Made by a program: the position numbers and the translations under genes | Notes under the pieces: model-generated | Seen by the model: the letters and a program-made list of their open reading frames with translations, nothing else | What the model was told of the DNA's origin: nothing | Databases searched by the model: none | In this document: in pieces, positions 57,616 to 64,000 of the stretch | Position numbering within the stretch: the stretch's first letter is position 1 | Layout: the number at the start of each line of letters is the position of its first letter | Assembly: GCF_965363235.1 (NCBI RefSeq) | Contig: NC_134847.1 | Location: 48,425,305-48,489,304 of the forward strand | DNA from: Mytilus galloprovincialis | Taxonomy: Eukaryota > Mollusca > Bivalvia > Mytilida > Mytilidae | Reading direction: 5' to 3' | Length of the DNA: 64,000 nt

Positions 57616-58119
57616 ATTCGTGTATCCATCAAATTAAAGGAAAGTAAACGAGATAGAAATCAATGTTTTTTCAAGAGAAAACATAATTACAAACTGTTTA
57701 ATGTCAGTACAGCACAAGTAAAAAATTTAAACTCTTGAAAATTACATATTAAAGCATGCACATTATTTTGAATAAAACATAATTGTACTGTTGCTGTTGA
57801 AACCATATGTTGTTCAACTGCTAGGTAAAATAGCCACAACAAATATGATACCTCATGTATATAACAAATCAAATCAAAAAAGAAAATGAGTTCTATTAGT
57901 TCCTGTATTATAGAATAAAATATCTGTTTCTTTTGACATATATAGCCATATACATATGAGCTATATATGGTGCGTCTAGTTGTCATGTTCTTCGTATTTC
58001 CTGAAAATACATAAAAAAAAACAACGATTGATTTCGACCTTAAATGTTGTTAGTTGATGATTAAAGAAAAACAAATAAATATTATAAAGTAGTCAATTAC
58101 CGATTTCGAGTTGAGTTTG
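57616..58119. other. No recognisable gene; candidate intron downstream of the 58-kb exon
   Basis: AT-rich. A donor-like ATCG|GTAATT lies near 58100 on the minus strand, but a stop precedes it. Confidence 0.35.
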
Positions 58120-58675
58120 CTAATAAAACGTCCAGATGTTTTGCTCAAATGAAAAATATTTAATTTGAAAAGAAGATAAATATTTAGTTTTCACAGTGAT
58201 ATTAGCAAGCAAAGACAACGCGTTTGACATTTGATCCGTGAAGAGACATTTCCAGTCATTAATTCCACTTTCAATTTTTTCGATAAATATTTTGTCAAAA
58301 ACTGGCGTGGATACTTTTGGTACACCCTTTGGCAATTCTACTTCACCTTTATCGTTAAACATGAACATTCCACTTGTTGAAATCTTCCAAGGCCCCGCAT
58401 GATTGGATTTGTAACACAGTTTAATCTTATTAGATACTTCATCCATTGTAAATCTATAATGTAATGGCTTGATATGTTTCCGTACATCAGCAATAAATGG
58501 TTGAAGCCAGTTCCTAATATCGTATTGCCAAATTAAGTTGCTTGGATTTGGTAAGAGATCCAAAAGCTCAGGCATTTTTTCTGCGTCATTTCGACGGAGG
58601 GAATCTACTATTTTGCTGAAAACCGGCGTCAATATCCTCATGTGTGTGTCCAACATACAGAAAAGAAAGGTGAAC
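58120..58675 (-). CDS. Unrecognised protein-coding exon
   Basis: The minus strand has a strong acceptor (poly-T then TTGCAG|GTTCACC) at 58676. The frame then runs 184 codons (F-T-F-L-F-C before the first Met at 58656). The product is soluble and varied in composition, with LLDLLPNPSNLIWQYDIRNW, LHYRFTMDEVSNKIKLCYKS, GPWKISTSGMFMFNDKGEVE and IEKIESGINDWKCLFTDQ. Codon-like composition and lack of low complexity set it apart from the surrounding relics. The last 25 residues before the stop look intronic, so the true donor may be near 58190. Neighbouring exons were not found. No family recognised. Confidence 0.5.
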
Positions 58676-59189
58676 CTGCAAAAAAAAATATTTTCATAAA
58701 AAATTCTATCAAATTTTATATTGATTTATATTTTAAAACTGTCCGCATTACGATTCTTGTATGTGCATTCTTTTGCTAATTGTTTTGACATTTCTCTGAA
58801 GCTATATTGCGACAGTCATGATAGTGGATTTATGTGGAGTATTTATATATTACACTTGATACATTATTTCAGGGACGGTGTTCCATATGATATCATGAAT
58901 TCAGTTAGTCTAAAAATACGACGGGTGTCCCTCGAGGAGCTGTTAACCGAGTTTTCCGGTGGTATTGGAGTTACTTTATATTTTTATGTAATGGTTTGTC
59001 TTAGTTGTTTTACTGTTGAATATTGAGATGATTTATTTTAATCGACTTTTCATTATGATTCTCCGTCGGTATATTTTCTCGCTTTATTATATCTTATTCA
59101 TCATGTTCATTTGGATACAGTTATTCATGTTAATACATAATGATACGACCCTTATAAAAATGGTAGGAGGAATCACCGAACAATTCAGT
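58676..59189. other. Possible exon-like segment on plus strand, otherwise empty
   Basis: At 58876, ATTATTTCAG is followed by a frame RDGVPYDIMNSVSLKIRRVS and LEELLTEFSGGIGV, which looks coding-like but has no partner exon. Weak. Confidence 0.25.
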
Positions 59190-59510
59190 AGGAACAAGAA
59201 TGTGTCCTCAGTACACGAATGCCCCACTCGCACTTTCATTTTCTATGTTCAGTGGACCGTGACATTGGGATAAAAACTCTAATTTGGCATAAAAATTAGA
59301 AAGATTATATCATAGGGAACATGTGTACTAAGTTTGAAGTTGATTGGACTTCAACTTCATCAAAAACTACCTTGACCAAAAACTTTAACCTGAAGCGCGG
59401 GACAGACGGACGAACGGACGGACGGACGAACGGACGGACGAACAGACGAACGGACGCACAGACCAGAAAACATAATGCCCCTCTACTATCGTAGGTTGGG
59501 GATAAAAATA
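59190..59510 (+). repeat. Dispersed (GGAC)n-family repeat, fullest copy
   Basis: Begins AACAAGAATGTGTCCTCAGT, contains GAAGTTGATTGGACTTCAAC, ACTTTAACCTGAAGCGCGGG and the GGAC/GAAC tract (59401-59460), and ends ATCGTAGGTTGGGGATAAAA. Related copies at 4555-4745 (-) and 47823-47965 (+). Non-coding. Confidence 0.75.
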
Positions 59511-59886
59511 CGTGTGTCCATTGTCATGATTGTATTCCCTGAATTTTTTTAGATAGGAATTCTATTATCTAACAGTAGTATGACTACTGTGGGCTATAAG
59601 ATATCAAATGTCTACCTCTTGAAATACTTTCATGTGCACCAGTAACTCGCAAAACGATAAAACATATTTATTTTTGTTTTCCCGCCAGCAGTTGTCCGCT
59701 TGAATATACAATACTGGAGGCAACGTTCCACCCTGCAAAAATTATAATTCAAACCTTAAACATGTTATTTTATTTATCTTGCTCATTCATTACTTGATGT
59801 GTCAAAACAGGAGTTTGTTGTCCACTAAATAGCTGTAGCTGACTAAAATAATTGCAAGTATATAATACTGCCTTAGCAAGTACAGT

Positions 59887-60108
59887 ATGTCCAATGAACA
59901 TACACACCAATATGTGTTATTCCTCCCTACCGTGTTGCTTTTAGTTGTTTTAGTCATCGTAGTTGTAATGTTTTCCCCCTTCTTGATGTGGTATGGTATA
60001 TGCTATATTTGTAACATAACCGAATTAAACTTCGATATTAATTATGAAAAGACAAAATATTGGTTGAAATCCATGTTGCTTTTTGTATATAAAGATACAT
60101 TGTATTAA
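59887..60108 (+). CDS. Small ORF with one predicted membrane segment (doubtful)
   Basis: 73 codons from MSNEHTHQYV, with a strongly hydrophobic stretch (LPTVLLLVVLVIVVVMFSPF) after a short polar start, then an Asn/Lys-rich tail. No splice context, homologue or promoter is visible, and AT-rich DNA produces such frames by chance. Confidence 0.2.
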   Translation: MSNEHTHQYVLFLPTVLLLVVLVIVVVMFSPFLMWYGICYICNITELNFDINYEKTKYWLKSMLLFVYKDTLY

Positions 60109-60892
60109 GAATGTCCCAGACACCCGCAGAAGTCGACTTAAACACATACGTATGCATATAAACACATATAAATTTTTCATAGATTTTATATTCAATTATA
60201 ATGCAAAATATTCTATAAGAATACTAAACCACCGAGGCTGTACCATTTTAGTAGGCTTGACTTCTAACAGATAACAAAAAAAAAATGATATTTCTTTTTT
60301 TATGTCTCTTCATGATTAACCATGAACTTAATATGTAGTTCATCCTTAAAGTGGAAAAGTAAAGATAATCGGTTTAATAGATATTACTATCTAGTAATAG
60401 CATAATTTAGTCAGTCATAATGTGAATCTTTTCAGTCAATATATGTATGCACAAAACTGATAATCTGTGTATCGCACTATTTCGGATCATTTCTACTGAG
60501 GGCTATTTGAAATTTTCTAGTTTGAATTGTTCTATATTTGCATTGTTGTTTTGTAATACATGTATTTATAGTTGATTATGGACATTGATTTTACTCATTG
60601 TTGAAGGCTGTGTGGTGATCTATAATTGTAATTTTTGGTGGCATTGATCTCTTGTCATATTCCAGCACTCTGCAATGGTGGTTTCTATAAATTTATCATT
60701 TATGATTATGAAATACATGCTTTTCTATTTCAAATAAATCAATACAAGTAAAGGCAAAGGCAGAGATAATCGTGTGTAAAATAGCAGAACAAATGTGTCG
60801 TCAAATAAAATAATCATTGTAAATGACATTAAAACAATGACATGATTAAACAATTCCTAAATAATTAAATTAACCTATACTGAGCCAAAAAA
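60109..60892. other. No recognisable feature
   Basis: AT-rich spacer without supported features. Confidence 0.35.
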
Positions 60893-61500
60893 GTTTAGCA
60901 ACACTTTTTTTTTTAATTTTTTTTGGTTGTTTCTGGATTTTTTTTTTAATAAACATCATTGATATAATCCTTAGTATTACCTGTATTTTTAAGCAGTCGT
61001 ACTTTTTCCAGGTGATTGATTTTGCGCCATTTTAGCTTTGCGCGTGTAATTGATGTTTTACCTTCTGTACCTGTACTTTTAAGACGAAATTTAATTTGTT
61101 TTTGCACTAACGTTCAGAAACACACCATTGGTAAGAAAAACACATAAACGTTTGAAAAAATTGCATGGGGCGTCAACCAGGCCTCTACGAAAATGACCGT
61201 CAGATGGCTCTTGGAATGGTTGATGCTTGCATGAGTGTTACTGACGTAGTGGATCGATTTAATGTGCATAAGTCAACAGTTTATAGACTAAAAAACAGTT
61301 ATCAACAAATTGCAACAGCACTGGATAGGTCAATATGTCGTAGACCAAAAACAACCATCGTCAAGGTAGGAGCGCTACATTCGCTTTACATCAACACGGG
61401 ACAAGTTTTTTGTGGCCACAACAGTAGTGCATTGACTAAGGGCAGCTGCTGGTGTGCCTGCCAATACTTAAGTGATGCCCTGAAAGCATGGTCGAGAAAT
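60893..61500 (+). pseudogene. Tc1/mariner-like transposon, left end and transposase N-terminus
   Basis: TA followed by ACTGAGCCAAAAAAGTTTAG at about 60893 is a familiar Tc1-type terminal repeat. At 61165 an ATG starts MGRQPGLYENDRQMALGMVD, then VVDRFNVHKSTVYRLKNSYQ, the DNA-binding helix-turn-helix of Tc1 transposases. After DRSICRRPKTT the frame shifts: another frame gives RYIRFTSTRDKFFVATTVVH, stop, LRAAAGVPAN. The DDE catalytic domain and the right terminal repeat are not found within the remaining window, so this is a 3'-truncated, frameshifted copy. Confidence 0.75.
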
Positions 61501-61703
61501 TGATTTTGAATAACACAATACTCAATCTGCTTTTTGACCCTCTCGCGCTCCATACAAAAAATATTCTAATGAATATGCGTGTTAAACATACATTTTGCTT
61601 CTCACATGTCATAATTCATAAAAACAAATATGTAACCCATAAAAAAAAACGACAACCACTGAATTACAGGCTCCTGACATGGAACAGGCACATACATACA
61701 TAA

Positions 61704-62004
61704 TGGGGGGGGGGGGGGGGGGGGGGTAATCATGTTCGCGGGATCATAATTCTCCCCTAACCTGGGACAGTGGTACAACGGTACAACATGAGAATGTATT
61801 TTGTGACTTTTCAAAAGTAATCCGTTTTTTCTTCTTTATCCTGTTCACTAGCCCAAATATATTTATTTTATTTTATTAAAGAAAACCGATATGCAATGAC
61901 TTTGTAAACTATGCTCAACAGCAAAATAAACTGACCATCGCCATTTTTTTTAGTACATGTCTTAGGCAGCAACCATTTCATTTTCGGGGGGGGGGGGGGG
62001 GGGC
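61704..62004. repeat. Long G homopolymers
   Basis: About 22 consecutive G at 61705-61726 and a G-run broken by one C at 61986-62010. Lengths from assembly are unreliable for such tracts. They could form G-quadruplexes. Confidence 0.8.
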
Positions 62005-62010
62005 GGGGGG

Positions 62011-63162
62011 CAAACAATTGATTTTCCCATAAAACGACAAGACAAGACAAACTATTTTATTTTCTCAGTCATAAACGTGTACAATAGTAGCCTTTTTTCT
62101 CTCTCGAGCCTTTGAATGTTGATTTTAAGAACGAAACCGTATTAAAGAAAATTGTAGTATGTTTTAGTAAAAAAAAAATATAGGTTGCTGTTGCTTTTTT
62201 TAACGCAATTTGTACTTAATAAAAGTATCTCCCATGCCTATCAATTATGCAATAAAAAAAGTATCACGTAAAAAGTAGAAAATTCTTTTGAGGCCTATTA
62301 GGTCTGAGTAAACTATGTTAATTTTCCTTTTATGACAATGCAGAGTGAACGAAGCATCTAGTAATAAAACATATCGGCTGCACACATCGATCAATTAGAT
62401 TAATCATAGTTTTAATTTTGAATACCATATTATCTTCATAAAATGTCTGTGCCAAAAAAAAAATCGTTTTATAACCCCAGCTTCATAGTGCGTGATTTAT
62501 GACAACTTGCCGCTGGGTGCGTAAATATTAACACCGATGTGAAGTGCCTACTTCTTAAAGCTTTTATATAAACAAAATAATTAATGCATTTGTACATTTT
62601 GATTGGAATAGGTATATTAATATTTCTATCTGTTATTAAAGGATTAACCACGATTATTGAGGGAAATCCTCTCGTTGTGAAAGTAGTTACTATCATGCGT
62701 GTTAAGGAATTTTTGATTCTCGGACTATCATTTTTTTCGACATTCGATTTTTATCTCAATATGAACAATTTTGTTTTTAAATCCTGTTATTTTCAATGGG
62801 AACACACAATAATTATTTAAAAAGTTCTTGCCGCCTCCACCTCCACAAAAAATGAATGGTCAATGTCTAATATAAAATCATTAATAAAATGATATCGTAA
62901 GATATGCTTTAAGTTTACTCGGGGGTGGAGAGGGGGCACTTACTATGCAATGAGTGACAGGAATGGGCCGCTGGAATAGGTTAAAATTTCTTGCTACATG
63001 ATATATAATAGTTGATAAATTCAAATATCAATTATGGGTTCATATTATCACTTGCTTGATAATATCAGAAGTATCTGAAACAAATCAGATGCCAGTATTT
63101 ATTTTTATTGCGGTTAAACCACAGTCGACTTGTAAATGCATTAGCTATTTGTCAAACTAATT
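62011..63162. other. No confident gene
   Basis: 62584-62820 has a hydrophobic 78-codon frame with no recognisable features. The rest is AT-rich. Confidence 0.35.
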
Positions 63163-63193
63163 AAGGTCTTTCCTCTCCGCGAGGAAAGACCTT
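63163..63193. repeat. Hairpin AAGGTCTTTCCTC/GAGGAAAGACCTT
   Basis: A 13-bp perfect inverted repeat with a 5-base loop (TCCGC). I recognise this as the usual start of a mussel repeat whose body follows to about 63535. Confidence 0.8.
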
Positions 63194-63241
63194 ATTGTTT
63201 TTCTCCTGTTTTTTTTTTTTTTTTTCATCCAGCATTTGTTT

Positions 63242-63532
63242 GACATGGCCTCCCCTCGTTTCTATTGGAGTTATCAAGACCAAATATGGACCATCAATAG
63301 ACCTCATCATGAAGTATTACCAGATGAGGCTGTGTAGGATTTCATCATCCCCTTTAGAAGTTATCTCCCTTTTATTGTTTTTTTTCGACATGGCCCCCCC
63401 TCGTTGTTTTTGAAGATATCATGACCTTATTTGAACAATAGTTAGATCTCATCATGATGTGTTACCATATGAGGCTGCTAAGGATTTCATCATTTCCTAT
63501 GAGAGTTACGTCCCCTTGAAGCAATTTCTTTC
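63242..63532. repeat. Approximately 145-bp tandem duplication within a dispersed repeat
   Basis: Two diverged units start GACATGGCC(T/C)CCCCTCGTT at 63242 and 63387 and share CTCATCATGA and GATTTCATCAT blocks. Beyond 63535 the window ends in the same type of repeat-derived DNA, including CGAGAACCGGAAGTCGTAGA. Confidence 0.65.
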
Positions 63533-64000
63533 TTTTACATTTTTCTCAAAAAGTATTCAAGATAGAATCCATTTGAAAACGGCAACATGTACAAGACCAG
63601 ATGGCAATGTTAATTAACATATACAATCATTTTGTTGTTAACCCTTATAAGGAGTTATTTCCCTTCAAAAAATATACACAATTTTTGAAAATTTTTATCT
63701 CGAGAACCGGAAGTCGTAGAGACTTGGGACCTTCACCAATAATCTTTATTTCGTGTGACCTTCAATATGCAGTCAAGGTCAAAGGTCACTGAGTGCAAAA
63801 AAAAATTACGCTGCAATTTCAAGCTTACATATTAGGAAAACGATAAGAGTTTGCTGCATACTTACAGCGTATAAAATGTTCCTCTCGATGAGCTCTATAT
63901 TTTATACACAGAGCTCAAAAGTGTCCGACTGTTTGTTCAAAAGTTACGACGGGATGATTCTTAAAAGTATAGTATTGTGTGTATATCTTTTTAAAGGTAA

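Noticed and set aside
62584..62820. 78-codon hydrophobic ORF
   Set aside because: Chance frame in AT-rich DNA; the opposite strand is equally open and neither has a recognisable domain.

Overview
This window looks like nuclear DNA of a bivalve mollusc, most likely a mussel of the Mytilus group. It is AT-rich and gene-poor, it has GT-AG introns, and it carries several dispersed repeat families that I recognise from mussel genomes. These include a 3' tail found here in four copies, a family with a (GGAC)n tract, a family flanking an ACG tract, and a GIY-YIG reverse-transcriptase element. The species attribution is from memory; nothing in the window names it. No rRNA, organellar or bacterial operon structure is visible.

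Most of the sequence is a layered graveyard of transposable elements. 1-2956 is a broken BEL/Pao retrotransposon on the minus strand that runs off the left edge. 6297-13543 is a PIF/Harbinger-like DNA transposon that received a related Harbinger copy (9969-13031, TTA target duplication) and a TTAA-flanked piggyBac-like element (6455-8025); the inner copy was in turn hit by a palindromic MITE. 14715-16612 is a decayed LINE reverse transcriptase. 18509-20540 is a dimeric MITE split by a 5'-truncated retroelement. 21853-25613 is a hAT-type shell (8-bp target duplication GTATGTGG, decayed hAT C-terminus) enclosing an apparently intact two-exon Crypton-like tyrosine recombinase gene on the opposite strand. 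32602-34661 is a ZMYM1-like hAT pseudogene. 36560-38490 is a LINE 3' end interrupted by a second TTAA element. 38471-39148 is a Penelope-like GIY-YIG end. 39800-45060 holds decayed pieces of unassigned protein-coding families. 60893-61700 is a Tc1-like remnant.

Non-transposon gene candidates are few. They are a two-exon gene for a 97-residue cysteine-containing secreted peptide (30464-31740, phase-matched GT-AG junction), an unrecognised internal exon (58120-58675, minus), and small two-finger C2H2 reading frames at 18181-18384 and 27773-28057 that look like members of one repeated family.

The oddest non-coding structures are three tandem copies of a 1.1-kb unit (51467-54838), each carrying about 17 short TTTCC...GGAAA palindromes, and a nearby array of GGGGAAAT..CCCC palindromes (56359-56760). 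Other tandem repeats are a 401-bp unit, four nearly perfect copies of a 45-bp unit, and a 36-bp minisatellite. The genes do not form a pathway; the organising theme is transposon nesting, and the order of insertion can be read directly from target-site duplications and paralogous empty sites.
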